DNA from: SB21 sp964415295
GTDB taxonomy: Bacteria; CLD3; SB21
Assembly: GCA_964415295.1 (NCBI GenBank)
Contig: CAYPYN010000002.1
Location: forward strand, 434,001-498,000
Direction: 5' to 3'
Length of the DNA: 64,000 bases
Shown one piece after another: positions 1-8,643 of the stretch. Each line of letters begins with the position of its first letter. The stretch's first letter is position 1. The notes below the pieces were generated by a model. The model was given only the letters and a program-made list of their open reading frames with translations, was not told where the DNA came from and made no database searches. The translations under genes were made by a program, and so were the position numbers.

Positions 1-2
1 TC

Positions 3-1247
3 GTCGCCAGCGGACAGCTCGGCATTTTCGCTAACGGCTATTGGGGTCATCAGGCCTACAAACTTCCTCCGGAAGTGAATCTCATCGGCGTAGCCCATTA
101 TCTCGAAGCCCTCGAGTGGCAAAAGGAAATGGTCAAAGTTCATACCATCTTCGGCGGTAAGAACCCGCATCCTAATTATCTCGTCGGCGGCGTACCTTGT
201 TCGATCAATATCGATGAATCCAACGCTTTGAACGCCGAACGTTTGGCAATGGTCGGCAAACTTTTTGAAGACGGAAAAGCGTTCATCGAACAGGTCTATA
301 TACCCGACCTGCTCGCCGTGGCCTCGTTCTACAAGGATTGGGGCGCGATCGGCGGCGGATTGTCTAATTACCTTTGCTACGGCGACCTGCCGACCAACGG
401 GTATGCCGATATATCGAAGTTTAAGTTCCCCAGAGGCGCCATACTCAACCGCGATCTGGGCAAAATTCACGAGGTCGACGGCAGCGACGCGGAACAGGTC
501 AAGGAATTTATTTCGCATTCATGGTACGACTATTCCGACGGCAAAGATGTCGGCAAACATCCGTGGGTCGGCGAAACCAAATTCAATTACACCGGTCCCA
601 AACCGCCGTATGAATTCCTCAACGTCGAAGGCAAATACAGCTGGCTGAAAACACCGCGCTGGAAAGGCAACGCGATGGAAGTGGGGCCTCTGGCGCGCTG
701 TCTGGTAGCCTATGCGTCCGGCAGCAAGGAAGTGCAGGAATTGGTCGGCGCCGTACTGAAAAAGCTCGACGTACCGGTGGCGGCTTTGTTCTCAACACTC
801 GGACGAACGGCGGCCCGCGGTATCGAAACGCAATTGATCGCAAATTGGGCGCAGGAGTTTTACGGACAACTGCTCGCCAATATCAAGAACGGCGACACGC
901 GCACCTTCAATAACGAAAAATGGGAGCCTGCAACTTGGCCGAAAGAGGCCAAAGGCGTGGGTATGACCGAAGCGCCGCGCGGCGCCCTGGCGCACTGGAT
1001 CGTGATCAAAGACCAGAAGATCGATAACTATCAGTTGGTCGTCCCGAGCACATGGAACGCATCCCCGCGCGATCCGGAAGGCAAGATGTCGGCCTACGAG
1101 TCCTCGCTGATCGGAACTCCGGTCAAGAATCCGGAACAGCCGCTGGAGATCCTGCGTACGATCCATTCATTCGACCCGTGTATCGCATGCGCCGTGCATC
1201 TTTACGACGAAAAGGGCACGTACGTTCATCAAATCCAAACCTTCTAG
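3..1247 (+). CDS. hyaB: [NiFe]-hydrogenase large subunit, 3' part
   Basis: The C-terminal 414 residues of the catalytic subunit of a membrane-associated group 1 type uptake hydrogenase, which oxidises H2 at a Ni-Fe centre. The frame is open from base 3 and its start lies outside the window. The segment read from base 6 (ASGQLG...GYWGHQAYKLPPEVNL) is typical of HyaB/HydB. Near the end is the C-terminal nickel-binding motif DPCIACAVH (about residues 391-399 of the part seen), followed by a 15-residue tail. In this family a dedicated endopeptidase cuts after that His once nickel is inserted; a candidate protease lies at 4090-4539. The N-terminal RxCGxC motif is outside the window. The cytochrome gene follows after 10 bases. 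Family assignment is secure; the exact subgroup and symbol (hyaB, hupL or hydB) are inferred. Confidence 0.95.
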   Translation, partial: VASGQLGIFANGYWGHQAYKLPPEVNLIGVAHYLEALEWQKEMVKVHTIFGGKNPHPNYLVGGVPCSINIDESNALNAERLAMVGKLFEDGKAFIEQVYIPDLLAVASFYKDWGAIGGGLSNYLCYGDLPTNGYADISKFKFPRGAILNRDLGKIHEVDGSDAEQVKEFISHSWYDYSDGKDVGKHPWVGETKFNYTGPKPPYEFLNVEGKYSWLKTPRWKGNAMEVGPLARCLVAYASGSKEVQELVGAVLKKLDVPVAALFSTLGRTAARGIETQLIANWAQEFYGQLLANIKNGDTRTFNNEKWEPATWPKEAKGVGMTEAPRGALAHWIVIKDQKIDNYQLVVPSTWNASPRDPEGKMSAYESSLIGTPVKNPEQPLEILRTIHSFDPCIACAVHLYDEKGTYVHQIQTF

Positions 1248-1257
1248 GAGGCGCAAT

Positions 1258-1926
1258 ATGCATACCGCAATATTAAACAGGGTGTATGTATGGCAGATCC
1301 CCGTGCGCTTCTACCATTGGCTCAACGGCGCCTGCGTAACGGTTCTTGCCATCACCGGGTATCTCATAGGCAGCCCGTTGGCCATACAAAGCGGCTCGGA
1401 GGCTTCCTTCGGCTATTGGTTCGGAACCGTCCGCTTTATTCATTTTCTGGCCGCTTTCCTGTTCTTTTTCAATTTCATATACAGGATCTATTGGGGCTTT
1501 GTAGGTAATAAATACGCCCAATGGAAGAATTTCATCCTGCACAGAAAAGAACAGTTCCAGGAGGTCGTGGAGGTCCTCAAAGTGGATATTCTCCAGGCCA
1601 AGAGCAAACCGATCGACTCGATCGGACATAATGCGCTCGCTAGTTTCACCTACTTCATAACGTTCCTCGCCTTCCTCTTCCAATGCCTCACGGGCTTTGG
1701 GATGTACGCGGCGATGAGCGATGCCTTCCTCCCCAATCTCTTTGCGTGGATCGTTCCGCTGATGGGCGGTGACTTTGCCGTTCGCCAGTGGCACCATTTG
1801 ACGATGTGGTTCTTCATCATATTCTCAATGGTCCACGTCTACCTGGTGTTTTATCATGACTACGTCGAAGGCCGCGGAGTTCTCTCATCGATGGCCGGTG
1901 GTTGGAAATTCATCGAAAAGAAGTAG
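1258..1926 (+). CDS. hyaC: Ni/Fe-hydrogenase b-type cytochrome subunit
   Basis: A 222-residue integral membrane di-heme cytochrome b that anchors the hydrogenase and passes electrons from H2 to the quinone pool. Hydrophobic segments lie near residues 20-42, 58-82, 125-150 and 180-205. Candidate heme-ligand histidines sit in RFYHWLN near the N-terminus, in VRFIHF, and in QWHHLTMWFF and MVHVYLVFYHD in the last third, the usual pattern of HyaC/HydC. The start ATG is 10 bases after the large-subunit stop and is preceded by AGGAGG at about 1248, so the two genes are cotranscribed. A strong terminator follows at 1943. Confidence 0.93.
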   Translation: MHTAILNRVYVWQIPVRFYHWLNGACVTVLAITGYLIGSPLAIQSGSEASFGYWFGTVRFIHFLAAFLFFFNFIYRIYWGFVGNKYAQWKNFILHRKEQFQEVVEVLKVDILQAKSKPIDSIGHNALASFTYFITFLAFLFQCLTGFGMYAAMSDAFLPNLFAWIVPLMGGDFAVRQWHHLTMWFFIIFSMVHVYLVFYHDYVEGRGVLSSMAGGWKFIEKK

Positions 1927-1942
1927 TCATCCCGCCGATTAT

Positions 1943-1974
1943 AAAAGGGGCGAACATTAGTTCGCCCTTTTTTG
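1943..1974 (+). terminator. Rho-independent terminator after the hydrogenase genes
   Basis: GGGCGAAC (1948-1955), loop ATTA, GTTCGCCC (1960-1967), extended by A/T pairs and followed by a T-run. It ends the large subunit-cytochrome transcript. The stretch 1975-2167 beyond it holds nothing I can support; a 55-codon frame there has no family resemblance. Confidence 0.88.
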
Positions 1975-2167
1975 TTAATATGAATGAATCGTGGATACGA
2001 CCATATACTCGCAAGGAATTGAGCATGGACTTCATCATGACAGGCTTTATACATAGAACAATCCCGAAGTATGACCACTTTGGACGGTTATTTGACATCG
2101 GAAATAAAACCGTATTGGGAGAATTGACTTACTTTGGATATTAAACAAAAACTTTGGAGATGATGCA

Positions 2168-2713
2168 ATGAAGCTACTCCTGTTTTTGGCTGTGTGGTGT
2201 GCCATGACGCTCAGGGCGCAAGAACTAAAAGACAGCGTAAATCAGAACATGGGCGCCCGCCGCTCGCTTGGCAGCGGCCTCATGACCAAGACTTTGTCGG
2301 GAGGAGCTGCGGGAATTGGATCCGCTGTGGTTATTGGACTTCCGGCGGCCATTATTCTTACTGAAAAGAACCGTTCCGCCCTGAAGATGGTTGCCGTCAG
2401 TTACGTCATCGGAACAGCCTGGGGCGTTGTTAATGCCGGCAAGCCTGATAACGGCGACTTTATTTTGACTATAGCCGGTGCAACGGCCGGCTTGTACACC
2501 GGCCTATATCTATCCCGGACAGTCGGTGCGGACAAACATAAGAAGTGGGTACTTTTCGATTTTTCGCCGCCCAGATTAATTCCGTATTTGACGACTCCGC
2601 TTTTTGCGGCACTATGCTACAACTTAAGCCGAAAGCCGGATTCAGCCACCGTCAGTCCTTTGGTTGATCCACATTCGAAAACCATTGGCATTGCGGTGAG
2701 TAATAGGTTTTAA
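2168..2713 (+). CDS. Hypothetical membrane protein with signal peptide
   Basis: 181 residues with no family I recognise. The first ~18 residues (MKLLLFLAVWCAMTLRAQ) look like a signal peptide. A Gly/Ala-rich hydrophobic stretch lies near residues 45-65, followed by two more hydrophobic stretches near 75-90 and 99-115; a further short one is near 140-155. It is probably an inner-membrane protein. The ATG is preceded by GGAGATGATGCA, a plausible ribosome binding site. It has its own terminator at 2719 and is separated from the cytochrome gene by a terminator, so it is a single-gene unit inserted between hydrogenase genes. No functional link to hydrogenase is visible. Confidence 0.7.
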   Translation: MKLLLFLAVWCAMTLRAQELKDSVNQNMGARRSLGSGLMTKTLSGGAAGIGSAVVIGLPAAIILTEKNRSALKMVAVSYVIGTAWGVVNAGKPDNGDFILTIAGATAGLYTGLYLSRTVGADKHKKWVLFDFSPPRLIPYLTTPLFAALCYNLSRKPDSATVSPLVDPHSKTIGIAVSNRF

Positions 2714-2718
2714 GATAT

Positions 2719-2745
2719 GGCCCGCATAGGCGGGCCCTTTTGTTT
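2719..2745 (+). terminator. Rho-independent terminator
   Basis: GGCCCGC (2719-2725), loop ATAG, GCGGGCC (2730-2736), then CTTTTGTTT. It lies directly after the gene ending at 2713. Confidence 0.87.
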
Positions 2746-2778
2746 GTCACGTAATAGAGTCCTTTGAACGGATATCAA

Positions 2779-2922
2779 ATGAAGTTCTTTCTCTCATGCT
2801 GCGGTTCGTTCTTTTTATCATGTGCGTTTAAACGTTCGACCGACGTTAGTAATACCAAAGACACTGACAATGGTCCGTTCAATCAATATCAGTCCACGAA
2901 TATTGCAGGTGAGAAAAATTAA
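2779..2922 (+). CDS. Possible short lipoprotein-like frame or gene remnant
   Basis: A 47-codon ATG frame that begins MKFFLSCCGSFFLSC, a short hydrophobic signal with a lipobox-like FLSC (imperfect, Phe at -3), followed by a polar Asn/Thr/Ser-rich tail. It sits between the terminator at 2719 and the TolB-like lipoprotein that starts at 2951. No strong ribosome binding site is visible. It could be a decayed lipoprotein start or chance. Confidence 0.25.
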   Translation: MKFFLSCCGSFFLSCAFKRSTDVSNTKDTDNGPFNQYQSTNIAGEKN

Positions 2923-2950
2923 GGTTACATTATCATGGATATTCAATCTT

Positions 2951-4054
2951 ATGCCTGGTTCACTTCAGAAACTAAGGATAGCCTCCTTTAACGTTTGTTT
3001 TCTTTTTTTTTCAATAGTATTCGCATGTTCAACTTCAGAAAAAGATACCGCACAGAAAGTTGTTTTTATCACCAATAGGATCACAGACACCGATAATTAT
3101 AAAATTGTCGCTATCGAAACCGACAGCAAAACCGAACGCATTCTGACAGATGACAGTATGAATTGTTTCTTCCCCCGGTTTTCTCCCGATGGATCACATA
3201 TTCTATTCTTTACGTTCCTTCCCGGTAATTCGGAGATATATCTTATGAAGAGCGACGGCGGGCACTTGCGAAACCTGACCCACAGCGAAGGAGAAGACAA
3301 CCTTGCCCAGTTCTCTCCGGATGGATCAAAGATAGTTTTTGTCTCACAACGCGATGGAAACCGAGAAATTTATATTATGAATTCAGATGGCAGCGGCCAG
3401 ACGCGTTTAACGAACAACGATTATATCGATTACTCTCCGATGTTCTCTCCCGACGGCCGTCAGCTGGTCTTCTATTCCATGATACAGCGCGATTCTTTGT
3501 CTTACGATATTTTCATCATGAATACGGACGGTACCGGACAAAAAAGATTGACCCAACCGGGCACACTTTTCCGGCCCTATCAGATAAAAGACAACACCGA
3601 AAATACATTTGATTTCACGCCGCGATTTTCTCCGAATGGAAGCCAAATAGTGTTTTCTGCTCTCCCGACATCCGCTTCCGCACCGCAGATTTTTCTTATC
3701 GATACAAGCGGATGGCCGTTACATACATTGACTTTCGGATTGGGCGAATACAACGTTGCCCCGTATTTTACCCCGGATGGAACTCATATTCTTTTCAGAA
3801 CACACCGTGACGACCGGTACCAGATCTATTCGATTAACCCGGACGGTTCTGATCCGACGAATGTGTCGGAAGATATGGGACATACTTATTTCGGCGACTT
3901 CTCAGAAGACGGGGAATGCATGGTGTATTATTCCAATGCGGATGCCTACTACGATATTTATTGGATGAACCTGATTACCGGAGAAAAGACCAAATTGACT
4001 GAAAATTCCGATCAGCATGACAATCTTATGCCCGTGTTTCAAAAGAGTAAATAG
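2951..4054 (+). CDS. TolB/WD40-like beta-propeller lipoprotein
   Basis: 367 residues. The start at 2951 was chosen because it gives a lipoprotein signal ending in VFAC (Cys26); the frame is open further upstream, but those codons are not signal-like. The mature part is built of about six PD40/WD40-like repeats, each with a core such as PRFSPDGSHILF, AQFSPDGSKIVF or PMFSPDGRQLVF, followed by EIYxMNxDG and LT. Such TolB-like propellers are periplasmic and usually bind proteins or peptides; no enzymatic residues are seen. It lies between hydrogenase structural and maturation genes, but its single-unit terminator-bounded context suggests no role in hydrogenase. Confidence 0.85.
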   Translation: MPGSLQKLRIASFNVCFLFFSIVFACSTSEKDTAQKVVFITNRITDTDNYKIVAIETDSKTERILTDDSMNCFFPRFSPDGSHILFFTFLPGNSEIYLMKSDGGHLRNLTHSEGEDNLAQFSPDGSKIVFVSQRDGNREIYIMNSDGSGQTRLTNNDYIDYSPMFSPDGRQLVFYSMIQRDSLSYDIFIMNTDGTGQKRLTQPGTLFRPYQIKDNTENTFDFTPRFSPNGSQIVFSALPTSASAPQIFLIDTSGWPLHTLTFGLGEYNVAPYFTPDGTHILFRTHRDDRYQIYSINPDGSDPTNVSEDMGHTYFGDFSEDGECMVYYSNADAYYDIYWMNLITGEKTKLTENSDQHDNLMPVFQKSK

Positions 4055-4089
4055 GTTTTGTAACTTCAACTTTCCGGATGGAGCCACTT

Positions 4090-4539
4090 ATGAAAATCCT
4101 TGTTCTCGGTATCGGTAATGTACTCATGGGTGACGAAGGTGTCGGTGTTCATTCGATCAAAGAATTGGAAAAAAGCAGCTGGCCGGAAAACGTCCATTTT
4201 CTCGACGGCGGAACGGGCGGTTTTCATTTACTGGAGTATCTGCAGCATTACAAAACCATCATCATGATCGATGCTACGATGGACGGGCGGCCGCCGGGAA
4301 CTTTGCGGCTAATCAAGCCAAAATTCTCAAGCGATTTCCCTAAGGCCCTCAGCGCACACGATATAGGTTTGAAGGATCTTGTGGAATCGGCATCGCTGTT
4401 GGGTCATTTGCCGGAAGTATATCTCATCACCGTTTCCATCAATACGGTTCAGCCGATGCAGATGGAGATGTCACCGGATGTTTCCGGGGCGATACCTTCT
4501 GTGGTAAAACAAGTAGAAGAAATTTTGAAGACCCTATGA
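4090..4539 (+). CDS. hyaD: Hydrogenase maturation protease
   Basis: 149 residues of the HyaD/HybD (peptidase M52) family, which removes the C-terminal tail of the large subunit after nickel insertion. The N-terminal motif GIGNVLMGDEGVG is present, and the three nickel-sensing residues of the family fall at Glu16, Asp61 and His90, close to Glu16/Asp62/His93 known in HybD. ATG 4090 is preferred over 4078 because it puts GGATGGAG at ribosome-binding distance and starts directly with MKILVLGIGN. Its likely substrate is the large subunit ending at 1247. Unusually, two unrelated genes and two terminators separate the protease from the structural genes. Confidence 0.93.
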   Translation: MKILVLGIGNVLMGDEGVGVHSIKELEKSSWPENVHFLDGGTGGFHLLEYLQHYKTIIMIDATMDGRPPGTLRLIKPKFSSDFPKALSAHDIGLKDLVESASLLGHLPEVYLITVSINTVQPMQMEMSPDVSGAIPSVVKQVEEILKTL

Positions 4540-4576
4540 AGCTGAGTTGTCAATGTCCCGTCAGCCATAGAGTTTA

Positions 4577-5440
4577 TCACTGATTCCTCACATCCTCTCC
4601 CCAATGCAGTTTGTTTCTCAAAACCTCAAAGAAATTATGTTCCCCGAATCGGATCAGATGGATCTTGTGTTTGGCCTGCCTGATAGTGACCGATTCCCCG
4701 TGACCAATCTGCGCCTCTTCGTGCCCGTCGGCCGTCAACAATACCGTGTCGTGCGACTCGAGCGTGAGTCTTACCGCGCGGTCGGAATTGATCACAAGCG
4801 GTCTTGCCGTCAGCGTATGCGGACAGATCGGATTGACAATCACAGCCTCCAGTGTCGGGGAAAGAATGGGTCCATTGGCTGACAGTGAATAGGCCGTGGA
4901 ACCCGTCGGAGTCGCCACGATGAGACCGTCCGCGATATACGTATTTAGATATTCATCGTCCACGTCGGTGCGGATCTTGATGAAGCGGACGGTTTCCCCG
5001 CGCACCAGCACAAAATCGTTCAGCGCATAGGCCGTGTGCGAATTCCAGCGGGCTTCCAGCACCATACGTTGCTCGATGTGGTAGTGCTTCGTACTTATGC
5101 GTTCAAACGCATGTTCGAGTTCTTTCGTCTCGACCTCCGTCAGAAATCCCAGCTTCCCGACGTTCACGCCGAGTATCGGTTTGCCGGAATCGCCGGCCAG
5201 CCGTGCCGTCATGAGTAAGGTCCCGTCTCCGCCAAAGGAGATCAGCACGTCCGACTTTTCCGCAAGAATCGATTCTTCCTCAAAACAAACCAGCTTGAGC
5301 AAGTTCTGGTCTTTGCATATTTTCTGCGCATCCCGGTCAACGATAAAGTCGAATTTCTTATCGATAAGCCAGGTCAGGAACTTTGGCAGGATCGGCACAA
5401 CGTTCTCTTTTTGAATATTGATGATGATTCCGAATGTCAT
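4577..5440 (-). CDS. nadK: NAD kinase
   Basis: 287 residues of ATP-NAD kinase, which phosphorylates NAD to NADP in the cytoplasm. The diagnostic GGDGT motif is at residues 70-74 (SFGGDGTLLMTARL), followed by NVGKLGFLTEVE and the nucleotide-binding segment TPTGSTAYSLSANGP. Length is normal for the family. It converges on the hydrogenase protease gene with only 37 bases between them, and its start faces the BatD-like gene on the same strand 67 bases away. Confidence 0.96.
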   Translation of the reverse strand: MTFGIIINIQKENVVPILPKFLTWLIDKKFDFIVDRDAQKICKDQNLLKLVCFEEESILAEKSDVLISFGGDGTLLMTARLAGDSGKPILGVNVGKLGFLTEVETKELEHAFERISTKHYHIEQRMVLEARWNSHTAYALNDFVLVRGETVRFIKIRTDVDDEYLNTYIADGLIVATPTGSTAYSLSANGPILSPTLEAVIVNPICPHTLTARPLVINSDRAVRLTLESHDTVLLTADGHEEAQIGHGESVTIRQAKHKIHLIRFGEHNFFEVLRNKLHWGEDVRNQ

Positions 5441-5507
5441 AGTATTAACGGTTTAACAGGGAACCGGACTTTCCTGTGGCATTGATTGACGTCCCGGTCC
5501 GGCGGGA

Positions 5508-6434
5508 TCATGCATCTTTGGTTGATCGGTATTGAACCAAATTATAAGCTTCATTTAGTACTTCGATACATTCTTCGTTGGACGGCTTGTATTTGGCAAA
5601 CTTTACCAGATCGCAAACCTCCAGGAATCGCCGTAGGAGACTGATGTAATTCTCCTCGATCGGTCGCTTTTGTCTGAACTCGCGGATCAGATCCGAGGTT
5701 GTGGATTCCAGAGCGGGAATCCGGAATTTGCCTTCTATATAGAAACGGATGATATCCGATACTTCGACATGAAACGACTTAAAATCCCCTTTCCCCACGA
5801 GACCTTTTTCTTTCAGTTTTGACAGGCTTTCCAGCGCGATCTCCTCAGGCGTTCGGACGATCACCGGCTCAGCCGGAACGGGCGGATGGCGTTGACGTTC
5901 TTTAAAACGTCGGTACGCTTTCATGATCAGCCAGGTGACCAGAACCGCTGCGGCCAGGATCAGCGTAACATACAACGCTAATAGCCACCAATTCACTGCC
6001 CCTTCCATGATGGGTTTCTCGGGCCGGATATCCTTAAATGAAGTATCAATGGTACTCGTTACGACGATCAATTTGGAAACCCCTTCTGCCGTCAAGGTGT
6101 CCTTATTCATCACAAACAGAACCTTGGGCGCCGGTATCAGGAACGTATCAATATTAAACGTCGTGAGAAGGAAATCGATCTTTTGAACCTGTTTTCCGTT
6201 CTCTTCAAACGGTTCGTACTTCTTGATCTGCGTCAGCTCGAAATCGCTGAAATCTACCAGCGGTTCACCGAGCAATCCGGATGCAGAACTATGCTGTATA
6301 GCCAACGTATAGACAAGCGTCTCCCCTATGGCCAGACTGTCGCGGTTGGTTGTAACAGTAACCCGGACGTCCTGCGCCCCAACCGGAGTGGTCAACAAAA
6401 GAACGACCGCTGCTATGTGACATAATAACATCAT
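5508..6434 (-). CDS. BatD/DUF4381-like membrane-anchored protein
   Basis: 308 residues. The start at 6434 was chosen because it gives a clear signal peptide (MMLLCHIAAVVLLLTTPVGA); the frame is open 31 codons further upstream but those residues are not signal-like. After an Ig-like extracytoplasmic domain (about 22-140) comes one transmembrane helix (WWLLALYVTLILAAAVLVTW, about 150-170) and a cytoplasmic helical domain ending in a four-helix-like segment. This layout resembles BatD and DUF4381 proteins, which normally sit beside MoxR ATPase and BatA/BatB/DUF58 genes. Here it stands alone; the window's only DUF58 gene is 16 kb away. Family assignment is moderate. Confidence 0.65.
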   Translation of the reverse strand: MMLLCHIAAVVLLLTTPVGAQDVRVTVTTNRDSLAIGETLVYTLAIQHSSASGLLGEPLVDFSDFELTQIKKYEPFEENGKQVQKIDFLLTTFNIDTFLIPAPKVLFVMNKDTLTAEGVSKLIVVTSTIDTSFKDIRPEKPIMEGAVNWWLLALYVTLILAAAVLVTWLIMKAYRRFKERQRHPPVPAEPVIVRTPEEIALESLSKLKEKGLVGKGDFKSFHVEVSDIIRFYIEGKFRIPALESTTSDLIREFRQKRPIEENYISLLRRFLEVCDLVKFAKYKPSNEECIEVLNEAYNLVQYRSTKDA

Positions 6435-6595
6435 CGGCAACTCATTTTCTGCGGCTAATCTATTGAAAAAATCCGTTCCTTGCAACACAAGCTTTACGGG
6501 CACCGGCGCGGGATACTTCGAAAACAAAAAAAAATTACCTTGTAATTTTTTTTCCTTTTACGTACGATTTTTGGTCGAACGTAACTCGCGGTATC

Positions 6596-7702
6596 ATGTT
6601 ACATCTTTTCGCACCCTTCAAATTTGTGTGGGACCTGTATCAGAAGCATAAAGGCATCATCGGTCCCTTTTATTTTGCGGTCGGATTCATTCTGAATAAT
6701 ATGAATCCGAAACGTATTGACGTAAAACAGGATAATTACATACTTCTGGCCTACGTCTTGTTGGCAGGACTGCTGATCGTCTTGTCCCACCTTCTGGAAA
6801 GCGGCCGCCTCCGCATCGGATTTTTTGAGAATAGGACCAACTGGATTACGGCCGGTATCCAATTCTTCATGGGCGGTTTATTTAGCAAACACGTGCAATT
6901 TTATTTCCAAAGTTCCGCCGGGATCAAATCATTCGTATTCATTGCCGCCCTTCTGGCGCTTCTGCTGATCAACGAGTTTTATAGGAACAAATTCAATCAT
7001 CTGTACCTGCAGTTCGCCATGTATTTTATGGCGTCCGTGTCCTTTTTTATTTTTTTCTTTCCGTTGGTGACCAGGGAAATGGGACAGCGGACCTTTCTGA
7101 CAGGGGGTGCCTTCGGATTGGGGTTTACATTGGTCATTCTGGCGATCGTTTGTTTTGGCACATCGACGGTCACCAAAAAACCGTTTTGGCGATCCCTGCT
7201 GGTAATTTTGACTCTGTACGCCGGTCTTAATCTCTTTTATTTCATGCGCTGGATCCCGCCCGTTCCGATGGCTCTGAAACATTACGGCATCTACCATCAC
7301 CTGAGCAAAAGCGATTATATGTACACCCTGCAGTTCGAAAAGCCGGAGTGGTACGAATTCTGGAAGAAATCCAACAGCGTATACAAGTACCGCCAGGGCG
7401 ACACCGTATTCTGTTTCACGTCCATATTCGCGCCGACCGAAATGCGAAAAACAATCTACTATAACTGGCAGCAGTACAGTCCCGACAAGAAGATCTGGAT
7501 CTCTCAGGAAAAATTGAGTTACACCCTGCAGGGCGGACGGGAAGGAGGCTATCGCGGGTACTCCTATAAATCGACCGTCTGGCCGGGCGACTGGCGCATC
7601 GAGATCACGACCGAAGAGGACATTCTTCTGGGTGAACTGGATTTTAGAGTGGTCTGGGCCCAGGCGGAGAGGGAGAGAGAGATGGTGACGATACAAAGAT
7701 AA
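6596..7702 (+). CDS. DUF2914-domain integral membrane protein
   Basis: 368 residues with about seven hydrophobic helices between residues 15 and 220, and a soluble C-terminal domain (about 270-365). That domain has the DUF2914 pattern: a basic/aromatic YYNWQQY, then WISQEKLSY, then a Gly-Tyr-rich turn, WPGDWRIEITTEEDILLGELDFRVV. DUF2914 is a beta-sandwich of unknown role in membrane or secreted proteins. The start ATG at 6596 has no clear Shine-Dalgarno; M at 6701 is an alternative but would remove the first helix. The gene is divergent from the BatD-like gene and 100 bases upstream of rplU, which has its own promoter. Confidence 0.7.
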   Translation: MLHLFAPFKFVWDLYQKHKGIIGPFYFAVGFILNNMNPKRIDVKQDNYILLAYVLLAGLLIVLSHLLESGRLRIGFFENRTNWITAGIQFFMGGLFSKHVQFYFQSSAGIKSFVFIAALLALLLINEFYRNKFNHLYLQFAMYFMASVSFFIFFFPLVTREMGQRTFLTGGAFGLGFTLVILAIVCFGTSTVTKKPFWRSLLVILTLYAGLNLFYFMRWIPPVPMALKHYGIYHHLSKSDYMYTLQFEKPEWYEFWKKSNSVYKYRQGDTVFCFTSIFAPTEMRKTIYYNWQQYSPDKKIWISQEKLSYTLQGGREGGYRGYSYKSTVWPGDWRIEITTEEDILLGELDFRVVWAQAEREREMVTIQR

Positions 7703-7725
7703 ATACCAAAAACTCAAAAAAATCC

Positions 7726-7756
7726 TTGCTTTAGACAACATCACCCCCTATATTTG
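7726..7756 (+). promoter_or_regulatory. Promoter of the L21/L27 genes
   Basis: TTGCTT (7726-7731), 17 bases, TATATT (7749-7754) followed by TG, so the -10 box also reads TATATTTG and fits the Bacteroidota TAnnTTTG motif. It lies about 50 bases upstream of the rplU start. Confidence 0.7.
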
Positions 7757-7803
7757 CACCCTAATTTAAGATACTCTAATCCAAAAGAATTTTGGAGGAA
7801 AAA

Positions 7804-8118
7804 GTGTACGCCGTAGTTGATATCAAAGGTTTTCAGTACAAATGCGAGCCCGGGAAGAAAGTCGTAATCCCGCGCATGGCTGAAGCGGAGATCGGCGATA
7901 AGGTCGTTTTTGATAACGTCCTTTTGATCTCCGAAAATGGCGATGTCCGTATCGGAACGCCTACCGTAAAAGGTGCAAAAGTAGAATCGACCGTCGTAAG
8001 CCACGGTCAAAGCGACAAAGTGATCCATTTCCGTAAATACCGCCGCAAAGGCTTCCAGAAGAAAAAAGGCCATCGCCAGCCTTTTACGGAAATCGAAATT
8101 AACGCGATCTCAAAGTAA
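7804..8118 (+). CDS. rplU: 50S ribosomal protein L21
   Basis: 104 residues of ribosomal protein L21, which binds 23S rRNA. It starts at GTG 7804, giving the usual MYAVVDIKGFQY; the TTG at 7792 is in frame, but GGAGGA at 7794-7799 is the ribosome binding site and lies between the two. The C-terminal basic stretch FRKYRRKGFQKKKGHRQ is typical. It is followed after 10 bases by rpmA, the conserved bacterial order. Confidence 0.97.
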   Translation: MYAVVDIKGFQYKCEPGKKVVIPRMAEAEIGDKVVFDNVLLISENGDVRIGTPTVKGAKVESTVVSHGQSDKVIHFRKYRRKGFQKKKGHRQPFTEIEINAISK

Positions 8119-8128
8119 GGAGCAAACC

Positions 8129-8398
8129 ATGGCACATAAGAAAGGTTTAGGAAGTACCAAGAACGGCCGCGACAGCCACGGCCAGCGCCTCGGCGTCAAA
8201 CGCTTCAGCGGTGAATACGTTCTCGCCGGCAACGTACTCGTGCGTCAGCGCGGAACGAAATTCCACCTCGGCAAGAATGTCGGTATCGGCAGCGATGATA
8301 CCATCTTCTCGCTGATCAACGGCGTCGTTAAGTTCGAAACCAAAGACAAGACCCGTAAGAAAGTCAGCGTCTATCCGGTTCCGGAGAATAAAGCATAA
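8129..8398 (+). CDS. rpmA: 50S ribosomal protein L27
   Basis: 89 residues. It begins MAHKKGLGSTKNGRDSHGQRL, the conserved N-terminus that reaches into the peptidyl-transferase centre, with no N-terminal prepeptide of the Firmicutes type. AAGGAG stands 7 bases before the ATG. It forms a two-gene unit with rplU and is followed by a strong terminator. Confidence 0.98.
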   Translation: MAHKKGLGSTKNGRDSHGQRLGVKRFSGEYVLAGNVLVRQRGTKFHLGKNVGIGSDDTIFSLINGVVKFETKDKTRKKVSVYPVPENKA

Positions 8399-8421
8399 TC
8401 TTCCGAATCGTAAGAATTCGA

Positions 8422-8454
8422 ACGGACTCAGATCTTCTGGGTCCGTTTTTTTTT
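8422..8454 (+). terminator. Rho-independent terminator after rpmA
   Basis: ACGGAC-T-CAGA, loop, TCTG-G-GTCCGT (8422-8445) followed by nine T. It ends the ribosomal protein unit. Confidence 0.88.
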
Positions 8455-8508
8455 GCCTTCTTGCCAACCCGCATAAGAAATAATCCTATTCTTTCCATTC
8501 TATTGTGA

Positions 8509-8538
8509 TTGTTTTTTAAAAAAATTAAGGGTATATTG
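8509..8538 (+). promoter_or_regulatory. Promoter of mdh
   Basis: TTGTTT (8509-8514), 17 bases including an A/T tract, TATATT (8532-8537) then G. Same layout as the rplU promoter. About 105 bases of untranslated leader follow; no riboswitch is recognised in it. Confidence 0.6.
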
Positions 8539-8643
8539 CTCCGACTTGAACGCAAAGACACCGGACGTTGATTCAGCGTTCCCTATCGTCTTCGTGGAAG
8601 ATAATTTAACCATACTTTCCAAATTGTCACAGGAGATATTCCC

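Noticed and set aside
1980..2144. 55-codon frame after the hydrogenase terminator
   Set aside because: No ribosome binding site, no signal peptide, no family resemblance; it starts in the T-run of a terminator.
3756..3968. Long alternative frames over the TolB-like, patatin, barrel and permease genes on either strand
   Set aside because: They overlap well-supported genes and show no start signals or family motifs; they reflect codon bias of the real genes.
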